Position numbers and translations under genes: made by a program. A DNA stretch of 64,000 nucleotides from Rhynchopus sp. YZ270_cl-10 (taxonomy: Eukaryota > Euglenozoa > Diplonemea > Diplonemida > Diplonemidae): NCBI GenBank assembly GCA_964035575.1, contig OZ037856.1:806001-870000 (forward strand), written 5' to 3'. The notes under the pieces are model-generated. The model was not told the origin of the DNA. It did not search any database and saw nothing but the letters and a program-made list of their open reading frames with translations. Below are positions 51,797-61,402 of this stretch, one piece after another (positions within the stretch are counted from its first letter, which is position 1; each line of letters starts with the position of its first letter).

Positions 51797-53644
51797 ATGA
51801 AGAACTCTTCCGAGATGGGGTCGAACGCCGACCTTGAGCAGATGGGCGAGATGTCCGAGGCAGATTACGGAAAAATCGGGATGACGCGCACAGATGAGAG
51901 CTCGGCACCACGGTCTGTGGGGGTGGTGTGGTTCCTGCTTGCCTTCATGATCTGCGGGGGTGTCATTGTGTCGGGGGCGTTCCTGACTGTCATGGTTGCG
52001 TCTGAGAACACTGATGATGCGTCCACAGACGGTGCAAAGGCCTCCACCACAGTGTACAGCCTGCACACGAACAGCCCGCTGTCGCTGGCCGGCACAGAAG
52101 GTCTGCTGCACGCAGAGATGAAGCTGAAGAGCGGCCCCGCACCCACGCAGCCACGCTTCGAGTGGACCCTCGAGGGCAACGTTGTTGGCGACACCACCGT
52201 CACCGTGTCGTCGCTCCCCGTGAAGCGTGTCGTCGTGACCAACACCAGCACCCTCGACCTGACCCTGAACATCCAGCCCACAGTCGCAGGCCCGATTGAG
52301 GTCAGTGTGCAGGTCTTCGACGGCGACGCCGCACTGACCACAGCAAGCGCCACCGTGGGCTACTACAGCATCAAGCGCGACGTCCTCATGGCAGACGTGC
52401 TCTGCGCCAACTTCGTCTGCTCCACGGAGACTACTCTGGAGATGACCTGCACCACCCAGGCCGCCCTCCCTGCCAGCGGAACCTACAACACAATCAACTC
52501 CGAGAAGTGCGGTGCCTACGCAAAGATCGCAAGCATCGAGGCCGGCGACGGCTTCTGGCGTGTCACCCTGAACCCCTGGCAGGGACGCTCGGGGCTTGAG
52601 GTGGTGGCCGACATGTTCGAGGTTGCCGCACTCGACGGCCACGCTATTCAGCAGCTGTCTGAGGAGGAGGCACGTCAGGCTCGCGTTCTGGAGGCTGACA
52701 ACAAAAACACCAGCGACTGGAACGGCGACTTCACCCTCCTTGACAAGGACCTGAGCTTCACGACCCACGGCGTCATCGGTGTAGACTTCACCATGAAGCT
52801 TGTCCTGCGGTACAGGATCCTCGTGGTGTGGTCCTCCTTCCCGTACACAGGCAGCGAGCTTGCTGAGGTGTCCACCATCCTCGTCGGCGACATCCGTGTT
52901 GGCGCTGGGCTTCAGATTGAATCGCTCACCGAAACCAAGACATTTACGATGGAGTTCCCGTCCAAGCCTCTTGTCGTGGGTATCCTTGTGATCCCGATCC
53001 CGCACTTCCCCGACGTGTACATTGACTTCGGTCTGCAGGCAGAGCTGGGTGCGTCCATCAGCTGGATGCTCGACGGCTTTGTGCGCAAGATGGGCAAGGA
53101 CCTGCACGGTGAGTTCGGGCCACGCTACACGGCTGCGAACGGCTTTGAGATGGTGTCGACGTGGAACCAGGAGACGTACACAGTGGAGGAGGGCAGCTTC
53201 GAAGTCTCTGGAAAGGCTCAGGTGACCGTTGCGCCGCAGCTGCACGTCACTTTCTACTTCAGGCCGTTGTTGATCCGTCTCGAGATGGGAACCTTTGTCA
53301 CAGGACCCGCACTGACTGCCACTCTGACTGGCACATCGGCAGGGTGTGTTGGTGCGTCTCTGGACGTGGACGTCAAGGTTGCGTTCGAGAACGACCTTCC
53401 GTTTGTGGCGGGTGAGTACGAGCTCATGAGCAAGAACGTGTACTCGGGTGCCCTCAGCTACTGCCTTGGACAGTGCATGGACAAGACAGAGAACTCACTG
53501 AGGTGGGTTGACACGGACACAGACACCTGCGCCAGCTACGAGTCGCACTCTGATTGGTGCGCGAAGTACGGTGCCAAGACGTCTGCGTCTGGGATGTCCG
53601 CCTCCACTGCCTGCTGTGAGTGCGGAGGAGGCAACACGTACTGA
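51797..53644 (+). CDS. Type II membrane protein with large ectodomain and Cys-rich end
   Basis: 615 residues from the ATG at 51797. A short acidic cytoplasmic segment (MKNSSEMGSNADLEQMGEMS onward) is followed by one membrane helix (about 41-68, VGVVWFLLAFMICGGVIVSG). The ~540-residue outside part is rich in beta-type sequence and T/V, with three or more repeats of a T-V-x-V pattern, and has no family I can name. The last 70 residues are Cys-rich: YCLGQCMDKT, W-x-DTDTDTC-x-x-Y, WCAKYG and ASTACCECGGG. This W-D...C...Y...C...ACC-x-CGGG module recurs at the ends of surface proteins in algae and other protists and is probably disulfide-bonded. An AG at 51772-51773 in a pyrimidine/A context may be the splice acceptor. 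Codons upstream (from 51716) are open but probably untranslated. Confidence 0.75.
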   Translation: MKNSSEMGSNADLEQMGEMSEADYGKIGMTRTDESSAPRSVGVVWFLLAFMICGGVIVSGAFLTVMVASENTDDASTDGAKASTTVYSLHTNSPLSLAGTEGLLHAEMKLKSGPAPTQPRFEWTLEGNVVGDTTVTVSSLPVKRVVVTNTSTLDLTLNIQPTVAGPIEVSVQVFDGDAALTTASATVGYYSIKRDVLMADVLCANFVCSTETTLEMTCTTQAALPASGTYNTINSEKCGAYAKIASIEAGDGFWRVTLNPWQGRSGLEVVADMFEVAALDGHAIQQLSEEEARQARVLEADNKNTSDWNGDFTLLDKDLSFTTHGVIGVDFTMKLVLRYRILVVWSSFPYTGSELAEVSTILVGDIRVGAGLQIESLTETKTFTMEFPSKPLVVGILVIPIPHFPDVYIDFGLQAELGASISWMLDGFVRKMGKDLHGEFGPRYTAANGFEMVSTWNQETYTVEEGSFEVSGKAQVTVAPQLHVTFYFRPLLIRLEMGTFVTGPALTATLTGTSAGCVGASLDVDVKVAFENDLPFVAGEYELMSKNVYSGALSYCLGQCMDKTENSLRWVDTDTDTCASYESHSDWCAKYGAKTSASGMSASTACCECGGGNTY

Positions 53645-53732
53645 ACATCGGAGAAGATGAGAACATAAGTTTTACCATCCCCATTCTCAATTCTAGCAAT
53701 GTGTGTGTCCACATTTATCATTATTTTATTTT

Positions 53733-53897
53733 TGCAGGCCTCGCGGGTTGATCGCGAGTGCCACACTTACCTGAGTAGTTGTACACAACACCCGGAACGG
53801 GTCTTTCATGCCTTTATTGAAAGGGTTTTCTCGTCCCCCTTTCTTTTTCTTTTTTCTCTTTTTGCAGGCCTCGTGGGTCGACCATGAGTGCCACATT
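53733..53897 (+). repeat. Two-copy direct repeat, ~129 bp apart
   Basis: Both copies read TTTTTGCAGGCCTCG, then GGGTTGATCGCGAGTGCC or GGGTCGACCATGAGTGCC, then ACA(C/T)TT. Each is preceded by a T-tract and each TTTGCAG could serve as a splice acceptor. Confidence 0.75.
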
Positions 53898-53904
53898 TGT
53901 TTCG

Positions 53905-53955
53905 AGGTGACTAAGCAACGTGAGGCTGAAGTTCACCAAACTTTTTTTTCTTTGT
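53905..53955 (+). repeat. Family C element (diverged)
   Basis: GAGGTGACTAAGCAACGTGA then GGCTGAAGTTCACCAAAC and a T-run. Confidence 0.7.
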
Positions 53956-55345
53956 TTAGGCCGTTCATTAATTTATGCTTCTTTTTTCTAGTGTGTGCGC
54001 CAGTCGTGTCGAGCAATAGTACACTGGCACATCATACAGAAGAAGTGAGCAAAACCTACACTCCCTCTCCAGAAAAATACATTTAATTACCTTCCGCAAG
54101 GCTCAGAGAAAAATCATGATGCCTTGGCGTCAATATTTTTCCTTTTGAAATGTCGGAAGCATTTTACGCTTTTACCTTCCCTCTCAAAAAAAAAATCTTG
54201 TTTGAGCAACTTTGCCGTCTTGGGGGGTCAGTGAGTATAAGAGTATAAACAGAAACAGCGACATTTTTTTTTTTCCTCTGCCACTTACCTTTTGGGTAAG
54301 GTTGGAAGGTAACTGGACGAAAACAGCACCTCCTAACAGGCTTTTCACTTTGATTCTTTAGTTGGCGTGTTTCTTCTGCCCCATGCGTGAACTGATTCTT
54401 TGGTGGATTGGGGAACGCGAATACTATTTGAACATGAACAAGACTGAACGCTCTCTTTTTAATCTCACAGATCCCACAACCTTGCTCTTTTCCCCCTCAC
54501 ACCTCGCCCTCCTTTTCCCCCCTTTCCCCCCCTTTTTTTTGCGCTGCATCAATCACCCCTCCCTCTCTTTTCGATGTCCGAAAGTGCGGGAGGAAAAAAA
54601 TACGATTACAGAGCACAACTAATTGGCAAAACGGGGCGTGGTATCTCCTTTTTTTTTATAGTGTGAGCAGAGGTCATCCGAACAATAGAGACTGGTGTAG
54701 TCCTGTCTTCACTATCGGAACTGCTCAGACACGCTGTAGTGAGGATACTTATGCAACCGACCTCTGTCTTTTATTGTTGTGTCTTACTACGAATTCACAT
54801 TTTTGTTTTTGTTTTTGTTTTTTTTTGTGTGCGCGAACAGAAGTGTTCATGTGATGCAGACGAAGAATAAAATGTGTGCGTAGCACGCCTCAGGACAACC
54901 CCTATCATCTTTCTGATATTCCTTGCTACCGATATTTTTTTTTGACATAGTATACTGCTATGCATGAAATGTGCAACGGAATATTCGAAAAAAAAAATTG
55001 CTGCATTTTTCATTTTTTTTCCTTTTGTTTAAAAAGGTCGAAACGCTACGAATACTGTCTTTTGTGAGGGCAGTTGCACGTTTTCAGCTTCACCACTTCC
55101 CCTCCCCTTTTTTTACTTGAGGTAGTGTGGCTGCGCGTCTTGGCTTAAAAGGAGTAGCCCAGGACCTGGTCCTGGTTGGTGCCTTTTGCCCGGCACGTTT
55201 TCAGCTTCGCCATTTCCTTCTTCTTTTTTTTTTTTGAAGAATTCCAGCCTCAACTTTTCATGGGTTTTCCCATATGGTCAATATTCAATTGACACTTCGA
55301 TTTCCTTTTTTTCTTTTGTGTGCTTGCATTTTATTGAGTTTGCTC

Positions 55346-55386
55346 ATTGATTGAGGTGCCTGCATTAATTATCATTTCTTTTTTTC
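55346..55386 (+). repeat. Family E element, 3' part
   Basis: TTGATTGAGGTGCCTGCATT then AATTATCATTTC and a T-run ending in CCCTTAG. Confidence 0.6.
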
Positions 55387-55685
55387 CCTTAGTTCCCTTC
55401 TTTTCTTTTTTTTTCATTCTTTTCTTTAGACTTTCTCAGCAGAGATATTCTTTTAAAAAGTACTGGAAACGAAAGCAAAACCCCACACTATTTTGTATTT
55501 CATATCAAGGAGATGCGTCTCATATTCTTCTCTCTCTCCCCCGATGGGAGGAGTCTTTCACCGTCTTCTTTGTGCACTTTGTCGCGAAAAAGCGTTTGGG
55601 AACTAAAGCGTTAATTTGCGCCCCTGTTTGTTGCCATGCTGTACACCCCCCTGCTATCCCACACCACACAGAGTACAACGGTACA

Positions 55686-58235
55686 ATGCTTTCAGTATGC
55701 GTCCTGCTTGCTTCCTTCAGTGCTGCGCCTGCAACATTGGGGTTTGAGTATGGTGACTTTTTGTCGAGGCACAACATGAAGTGGGGGTGGGGGTGGGAGA
55801 CGGGGGGTGAGGTGCTTATCACACCACAGGCGACTGACCTGCAAGACTGCGACGGGGGGCCTTGCTGTTTCGCTGCCACGGTAGGGTCTATGACAGTCAC
55901 GCTTGCTCCTTGCGATGGGACCAAGGCGCAGCTGTGGTCTACCGAAGGCGGCAAGATGATGAACACTGCCCTGGAGCTCTGCGTCAGCACTACAGGAAAG
56001 CTGGCCGATTGTGACACCGTCAGTGCCTGGCAGTCTGCAGACGGATTCTACGTCAGCTACGAGACAGAGCAGTGCCTCGGAGTCGAGACCGGGCACTCCT
56101 TCTGCAACTTCTCAGTGTGCCCCTTCAGCAACGCTGTTAACTTCACAACCGGCATGCCCATCGCAGCCAGCAACTGTACAACAGGCGACAGAGCCGCCAT
56201 GTTCACCACCTCCCTCGCCACAACAAAGAAACCCAACTTCCAGCCCGTCAACTGGGGTGTCTCTGCCTACATAGGCAACGGGGAGATTGGTGTCCGTCTG
56301 CAGGCCGATACAAATGAAACCGGCACCCTGCTTTTCACCATTGACAACGTCAGGCTTGGCGCACTCTCAAAGCGGCAAGAGACAGGGTACTTCAAGGTGG
56401 TGACAGGTGTCGGAGCGTTGAGTGAGGCCGTTCGCGTGAATCTGACAGTGGACCTGCACACCGCCGTGCTCACAGGGGATGTGGTAGGGATGTCTGGGAA
56501 GCTCGCGTCGTTCAGAGGGTTTGTGGACGCAAATCTGACGAACTCCGTTTTCGTTTTGGAATACACGAATTTGGCGGACCTGCCTGGGTTTGGGATAAGC
56601 TACGTCGAGGTGAAGAAGCAGGACTTCAACTACAGCCTCGTGCAGTCTGGACAGACGTCGACCCTTATCTCACGGGTGGGTGACTCCACGACGTCTGCGC
56701 AAATCGTTGACACTGCAGTGCGCCTGGGTGTAGCACACCTTCTAGCAGAGCACAAACAGTGGTGGGCAGAGTACTGGCCAGAGTCCTTCATCAGCCTCCC
56801 CGACACAAAGCTGGAGGCTATGTACTATGTGCAGATGTACCGGTTTGCCTCATCTGACCGGGTCACCCTTCATGGGTTGATGGGTGCTTTTGGACCTACG
56901 CTCGAGTTCAACCTTTGGGGAGATGACACGTGGGATATGAACGAGCAGGTGATGTACTGGATCACCTACGCAAGCAACAGACCTTCCCTCTCCGCACCCA
57001 TGTTGGAGTACGTCTCACAGGGCAGATCCCTTGGCGACAACACACTATGGATGTTCCACTCCTACATGAAGCAGATGAAGTACGAAGGCAGAGACCTGGC
57101 AGCGTTCCTCCCAAAGCTCGTTGCCTCTGTCGCGTCCTTTGTGGGGAAGCACACTACCAACACAGAGCGCCTCTCCCTTTCGAAGTCCGACAAGAAATAC
57201 CATCTTGCGAGCTGCAAATCCCCCGAGTACAGATGCTACCCGCCTTTCGAGTCGATGACGTGCGACATCAAGACGGACTGCAACTACTTGCTTGCGCAGG
57301 TCAGGTGGGGCATTGCGGAGGCCTTTTCGCTTGCAGCACGCTCCAACGTGTCCCTCTCCGACCTTGGCATCCAAGAACCTTACTGGGCAGCCCTCATCGG
57401 CCTCAACACCACCAACCCCGAGTACTACCCCCTCACGGAGTACCCGACCGACCCGGAGCGTGGGTACAAACTGTCTGCGGAATGTAACTTCCTTTGTCCA
57501 CACAGACACTTCTCACATCTTCTGATGATCTACGACCTTGAGACTGTCACGAACGACAACTATGGGGTCATGGCGAGGTCACTGGACAACTGGTACAGCA
57601 TCACATGCGACAAGGACAACTGGTTCAACGAGGAGTGCCGTGGGTTTACACAGTGCGGGGTGGCGGGCATGAGTGCGGTACTGCGGAGAAGCGACGCTGC
57701 TGTCAACAACCTTACGAACCTTGTGGACTCTGTCATCCTTCCAAACGGCATGTACGGCGAGCAGGTCTGGGCAGGCCACCCTGATGACTTCTCCCCTGTA
57801 TCTGAGTCTGCCTATTGTGGTGCGGGCATCATGCACATGGTGCTGCTTCACCACCGCGACGGTGTCCTCTCTGTGTTCCCCAACACCAAATCGACGTGGC
57901 AGAATGCGTCCTTCTATCGCCTACGCTCCGAAGAAGGCTACACCGTATCCGCTGCCATGCAAGACAGACGTACAACCTTCGTGCAGATCACCTCCCCCAA
58001 CCCCATTGCTTCGCTCCTCGAGGTGAAGGGGTGGGGCAGCTCTGTAACACCCATCTGCGACGGCTGTGTTGTCTCCTTCACAGAGGGTGAGACGTGGCGT
58101 GTCGTAGGCAATGTTGGAGCAACTGTGGTCACCCTCCATCTCGGCAGTCCAAGCACAACAATTCTCGCACCAACAGGAAACATCACAGAGTACAACTACT
58201 TTGGGTACAACCGCGCTATGTCGCCTATCCACTGA
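55686..58235 (+). CDS. Secreted GH95-like (alpha-L-fucosidase clan) glycosidase with N-terminal ricin-like domain
   Basis: 849 residues, one exon. Residues 1-18 (MLSVCVLLASFSAAPATL) are a signal peptide. Residues ~35-165 form a Cys-rich ricin-type-like domain (DCDGGPCCFAAT, AQLWSTEGG with the Q-x-W motif, CLGVET). The rest resembles GH95 and related (alpha/alpha)6-barrel enzymes: YIGNGEIGVRL near the start of the core, WWAEYWPESFISLPD, then FNLWGDDTWDMNEQVMYWIT, HRHFSHLLMIYDLE (GH95 has HRHLSHL), and near the end DGVLSVFPNTKSTWQNASFY and LRSEEGYTVSAAMQD. GH95 enzymes remove L-fucose or L-galactose from glycans; the substrate here is not proven. N-x-S/T sites are common. I rejected the upstream in-frame start at 55347 because that region is a repeat and T-tract, and the signal peptide begins at 55686. 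Confidence 0.8.
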   Translation: MLSVCVLLASFSAAPATLGFEYGDFLSRHNMKWGWGWETGGEVLITPQATDLQDCDGGPCCFAATVGSMTVTLAPCDGTKAQLWSTEGGKMMNTALELCVSTTGKLADCDTVSAWQSADGFYVSYETEQCLGVETGHSFCNFSVCPFSNAVNFTTGMPIAASNCTTGDRAAMFTTSLATTKKPNFQPVNWGVSAYIGNGEIGVRLQADTNETGTLLFTIDNVRLGALSKRQETGYFKVVTGVGALSEAVRVNLTVDLHTAVLTGDVVGMSGKLASFRGFVDANLTNSVFVLEYTNLADLPGFGISYVEVKKQDFNYSLVQSGQTSTLISRVGDSTTSAQIVDTAVRLGVAHLLAEHKQWWAEYWPESFISLPDTKLEAMYYVQMYRFASSDRVTLHGLMGAFGPTLEFNLWGDDTWDMNEQVMYWITYASNRPSLSAPMLEYVSQGRSLGDNTLWMFHSYMKQMKYEGRDLAAFLPKLVASVASFVGKHTTNTERLSLSKSDKKYHLASCKSPEYRCYPPFESMTCDIKTDCNYLLAQVRWGIAEAFSLAARSNVSLSDLGIQEPYWAALIGLNTTNPEYYPLTEYPTDPERGYKLSAECNFLCPHRHFSHLLMIYDLETVTNDNYGVMARSLDNWYSITCDKDNWFNEECRGFTQCGVAGMSAVLRRSDAAVNNLTNLVDSVILPNGMYGEQVWAGHPDDFSPVSESAYCGAGIMHMVLLHHRDGVLSVFPNTKSTWQNASFYRLRSEEGYTVSAAMQDRRTTFVQITSPNPIASLLEVKGWGSSVTPICDGCVVSFTEGETWRVVGNVGATVVTLHLGSPSTTILAPTGNITEYNYFGYNRAMSPIH

Positions 58236-58254
58236 TGCGAGTTTGATTTTTTTT

Positions 58255-58315
58255 TGGTAAGGTACACTGTCACGAGAGGGGTTTGTATTTCAAGTCAACC
58301 TTTTCAACTTCACTT
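58255..58315 (+). repeat. Family A element, 3' part, after GH95-like gene
   Basis: GGTAAGGTACACTGTCACGA, GAGGGGTTTGTATTTCAAG and TCAACCTTTTCAACTTCAC; 20 bases after the stop. Confidence 0.75.
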
Positions 58316-58762
58316 TCTTTTGTGTCCCTTTAGCACCCGGCTTTGTATTTCAATCAGGGTTGCCCCTTGTTCTCGGAAAAAACAGCAAAATTCTGGATTT
58401 ATGTTCCCGTTTTTTTCCTTTTTTTTGGGTGGGGTTTTTTGCCCTTTTTCGGGCTTTCCGAGCTCTACCCTCACTGTAGTGGGGTCATTTCGAGAAAATG
58501 GACAAGTTCTTGATTGATATAAATTTTGGTTACGACCACTAGTGCGTTGCTCACAATGCTAAATGAGTGTCAGAACTGTGATTCTGGGCCACTTTAACCG
58601 CCCCTCGAAATTCAAAAAGGGGTCCCAAACCCGGGCGCGCTACACGCGCGCGGAACTTTTTGCAGCTTTGGTCTAGTTGCATTTTGGCTGCAAAATGCAA
58701 GGGGATCCCCAAAGACGTTGGGAATATTATTTGGATGGGGCAGTGATTTTGTACCGGCATAC

Positions 58763-58873
58763 GCTCCCTCGTGGCAACCGTGTGCATGCCAATGAAGTGC
58801 TCTCTGGGGTTCGATAACCCGTGGAGCCAGTGCTTCCGCCGATGAATGGTGAGGCGTTTGCACTTCTCTTTTT
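58763..58873 (+). repeat. Family D element, long form with GGTTCGA core
   Basis: CTCCCTCGTGGCAACCGTGT, GCATGCCAATGAAGTGCTCT, CTGGGGTTCGATAACCCG, CAGTGCTTCCGCCGATGAAT, GGTGAGGCGTTTGCACTTC. Confidence 0.85.
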
Positions 58874-59030
58874 GCGGAGCAAAAAATAATATAAATGGCG
58901 CCGCAGGCAAAAATTTTTGGGTACGGTGTAAAAATCTAGCTTCCAACGAACCCTTTTTTGCAGAGCAAAAAATGAAAAATGGCGCCGCAGGCAAAAAAAA
59001 ATTGGGGGTACAGCCCTGGATGGTGCAGGA
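58862..59030 (+). repeat. GCCTGCGGCGC element, copy 2
   Basis: TTTTTGCGGAGCAAAAAATA, ATGGCGCCGCAGGCAAAAAT, TACGGTGTAAAAATCTAGC, GAACCCTTTTTTGCAGAGCA, ATGGCGCCGCAGGCAAAAAA and GGTACAGCCCTGGATGGTGC: the reverse complement of 22806-22981. Confidence 0.8.
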
Positions 59031-59850
59031 TTTTGGTGTCAATTTTTTTTTTCTTGCCCCCTGAAAACTCTTGCTTTTGAGAGTTTCGACCATTTCACCA
59101 CACTGGTGGTGTGTCACCTACAGTGAAACCCACCAGAAACCACAAGAAAGCCCCCTAAGGAAAAAAGGAAAAAAAAAAAGGAAAAAAAAACTAAAATCCA
59201 GAATTTCATGTTCTCGGTCCCACTTAGGAACTTCCCTGATTTCAATTCTACTTTTTTTTTTTTTTTGGGCCCGCTTCGCACTCTGCTTGTCCAGTGTAAC
59301 GGTGGTGCTGCCCTTCATCATCACAATAATAAATAGTGCGAATCTGCACTTATAGTGGTCCAAGGCCTATGTGTATCATGTTACCGACAATGTATTGCGC
59401 TTTGCAAAAGCTTTGTAGAAAAACACGTATTTTGTTTCCCTCCCGTGTAAAGGCTTTTGCGAGGTACAGTGCCGCTGATGATTGCCACCCGAATACAATG
59501 CCCTGCGGGGAATCGGTGTACCATCGATTTCGCTGCCGCCTTTTAATCGTGGTAAATTAGCCAGTTGCGCTGTGCATGACAGCGTTGTGGGTGCTTCTTG
59601 ATCACACCAAACCTAATTATTTGTTTTTAACGTTCTTCCTTCTGATGTCTTTTTTAGATGTGTGTTTTTGTGAATTATGATGTGGTCCAACTACCTCCCA
59701 GAGTGGAGTAATAGTTGTGCATACAGCTTCCCGTGTGAATCCAACGAAGTGCACGTGTCCGAATGTGGTTTGAGCACTCCCTGTGGAGAATATGAGTGTC
59801 TACGATCCAATGTGGGTACTCATTTTTGCTCTATTTTTTGTTTGAAACAA

Positions 59851-59980
59851 CCTCCCTCGTGGTAGCTGTGTGCACACCAATGAAGTGCTCTCTGGGGGTT
59901 CGATAACCCGCGGAGAATTAGTGCCTGCGTTCGCCTATGAACGGTGGGGCGTTTGTACTTTTAACTTCTCATTTTTTTTT
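59851..59980 (+). repeat. Family D element, longest copy with tRNA-like boxes
   Basis: CCTCCCTCGTGGTAGCTGTG, TGCACACCAATGAAGTGCTC, GGGGGTTCGATAACCCGCGG, TTAGTGCCTGCGTTCGCCTA, GAACGGTGGGGCGTTTGTAC and TTTTAACTTCTC then a T-run. TGGTAGCTGTGTG resembles an A box and GGTTCGATAACC a B box, ~30 bases apart. Confidence 0.85.
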
Positions 59981-60005
59981 GTCTTTTTCTGCATCGCGGT
60001 GATCC

Positions 60006-60047
60006 GGTACCTGCGTCCAGAGGTGTTTGCACTTCAACTCTATTTTC
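60006..60047 (+). repeat. Family D element (short form)
   Basis: CGGTACCTGCGTCCAGAGGT then GTTTGCACTTCAACTCTATT. Confidence 0.7.
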
Positions 60048-60321
60048 GATTATTTTTGAACTATTTTTTTTTGAAAAATAAATAGTCTCCTTTTTTTTTG
60101 TCTACGTCTGTGCCTCTTTCCATTCTCTTCACATGATGAAATTTTTTATTGGCAATCAAGAATATTTAAGTACCCCCCGCTTTTCTTCAGCAAACGAGAT
60201 GTCCCTGCCGCAAGCGTCCATTTGGCGCTCGGTTTTTTTTTTCGGGGGTTTCCCTCATTTTTACACACCTATCCACCAGAATTATTCTGTTCTCTTTTTC
60301 TTTTCCCTCTCTTCTCCCACA

Positions 60322-61314
60322 ATGTGGTCCAGCTATGATTACAGCAAGGCGAGAAGCGCTCAGCCCCCTCATGAGCTTTTGGGGCGCGTACCTGAAGATG
60401 GGGAAGACTTTGCGGTTGACGAGAAGGGCTTCGTCGGGACTGTTGTGGATGGTGTGAAGTACACCTATGGGCTCACGTCTGATGTGGTGAACTACCCTGC
60501 ACAGTTTGACGTGGGTGAGGAGGACATCATCATCTGCACTTACCCGAAGTGCGGGACGACGTGGATGCAACAGATTGTGCTGCTCCTCCTTGCCAACGGT
60601 GACAAGGAAAAGGTAGACAACCCATTTGACCTTGCGCCCTGGCGCGAAATGACTGTCGCAAAGGGTGGCACCGAAGCCTTTGACGCCATCAAACCATCGT
60701 TCGGCCAAAACCGTATTGTCTGGAAAACGCACGCCCCCCTCGTGAAGCTGCCTTGGAAGACACGTCACGCAGGCTCAAAGATGATTGTTGTTGGACGCAA
60801 CCCTTTCGACGCTGCCATCTCCTTTTTTCACCACACCCTGAACCTCCCACTATACAAATACACTGGCGACTTTGACCACTTCTTGAACGAGATATTCCTG
60901 ACAGGGCAGGCGGACTCAGACTTCTGGGAGTGGCATGGTCAGCACTACAACGAGATTGAGAAGCAGAAGGCGGCTGGGGTGGACAACAACCTGTGGATCA
61001 CATACGAGGAGATGAAGGCTGACCCGTGTGCGAGTGTGCGCAAGGTTGCGGAGTTCCTTGGCATCACCGTGGATGATGAGTTGTTGGAGAAGGTTGTGGG
61101 CTCGTCTACCTTCGATCAGATGAAGGAGCAGTTTGCCAAGGTTGCTGCCGCCAAGATCGCAGAAGGAAAGTTTGCACATAAAGACCACATCCGTCAAGGA
61201 CAGAGTGGTGCCTGGAAGAAGACCCTCACTGCTGAACAAATTAACATCCTCACAAAAGCACACAAAGAGAGAAGCGAAAAGTACGGACTCCCAGCCGACG
61301 TCTTTGTTTTCTGA
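60322..61314 (+). CDS. Cytosolic-type sulfotransferase, copy 1
   Basis: 330 residues, one exon, no signal peptide or membrane helix, as in soluble PAPS-dependent sulfotransferases (Sulfotransfer_1). The PAPS 5'-phosphosulfate loop is ICTYPKCGTTWMQQ (Lys76; most relatives have K-S-G). His138 in VWKTHAPL is the expected catalytic base. The 3'-phosphate site is VVGRNPFDAAISFF (Arg159, Ser167) and RQGQSGAWKK near the end. It transfers sulfate from PAPS to an alcohol or amine; the acceptor is unknown. 316 of 330 residues are identical to the copy at 62643-63635. The start CCCACAATGTGG is shared by both copies, which supports it over the upstream in-frame ATG at 60133. Confidence 0.93.
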   Translation: MWSSYDYSKARSAQPPHELLGRVPEDGEDFAVDEKGFVGTVVDGVKYTYGLTSDVVNYPAQFDVGEEDIIICTYPKCGTTWMQQIVLLLLANGDKEKVDNPFDLAPWREMTVAKGGTEAFDAIKPSFGQNRIVWKTHAPLVKLPWKTRHAGSKMIVVGRNPFDAAISFFHHTLNLPLYKYTGDFDHFLNEIFLTGQADSDFWEWHGQHYNEIEKQKAAGVDNNLWITYEEMKADPCASVRKVAEFLGITVDDELLEKVVGSSTFDQMKEQFAKVAAAKIAEGKFAHKDHIRQGQSGAWKKTLTAEQINILTKAHKERSEKYGLPADVFVF

Positions 61315-61402
61315 TGAAGGGGACGGAACTGTCATTGGCCCAAAACCTTTGTGGTTGCACTGTCATCAACGTTTGTCTCGACGGTATTGCAATGTCATTG
61401 AC

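Larger units (their letters stand above)
53645..55685. other. Spacer with duplicated motifs and family C, E elements
   Basis: TTTGCAGGCCTCG(C/T)GGGT with GCGAGTGCCACA occurs at 53733-53766 and 53862-53897. Family C is at 53905 and family E at 55346. A GCACGTTTTCAGCTTC motif is repeated at 55077 and 55193. No gene seen; an in-frame extension upstream of 55686 translates repeat and pyrimidine tract. Confidence 0.65.
58236..60321. other. Spacer with A, D elements and an inverted GCCTGCGGCGC element
   Basis: Family A 3' part (58255), a 58465-58515 copy of the 23283 repeat, long D (58763), the GCCTGCGGCGC element (58862-59030), long D (59851) and short D (60006). No gene seen; the in-frame extension of the sulfotransferase from 60133 translates a pyrimidine-rich 5' region. 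Confidence 0.65.

Noticed and set aside
51779-53245. 488-codon open frame antisense to the type II surface protein gene
   Set aside because: Shadow; no domain, and composition (H, V, R, L rich) is that of reversed GC-rich coding sequence.
55347-55685. 113-residue N-terminal extension of the GH95-like protein
   Set aside because: Starts inside a family E repeat and T-tract; a good signal peptide begins at 55686.
59895-59915. tRNA gene suggested by GGTTCGA
   Set aside because: No acceptor stem, D arm or anticodon arm can be folded around it; the motif belongs to the repeated family D.
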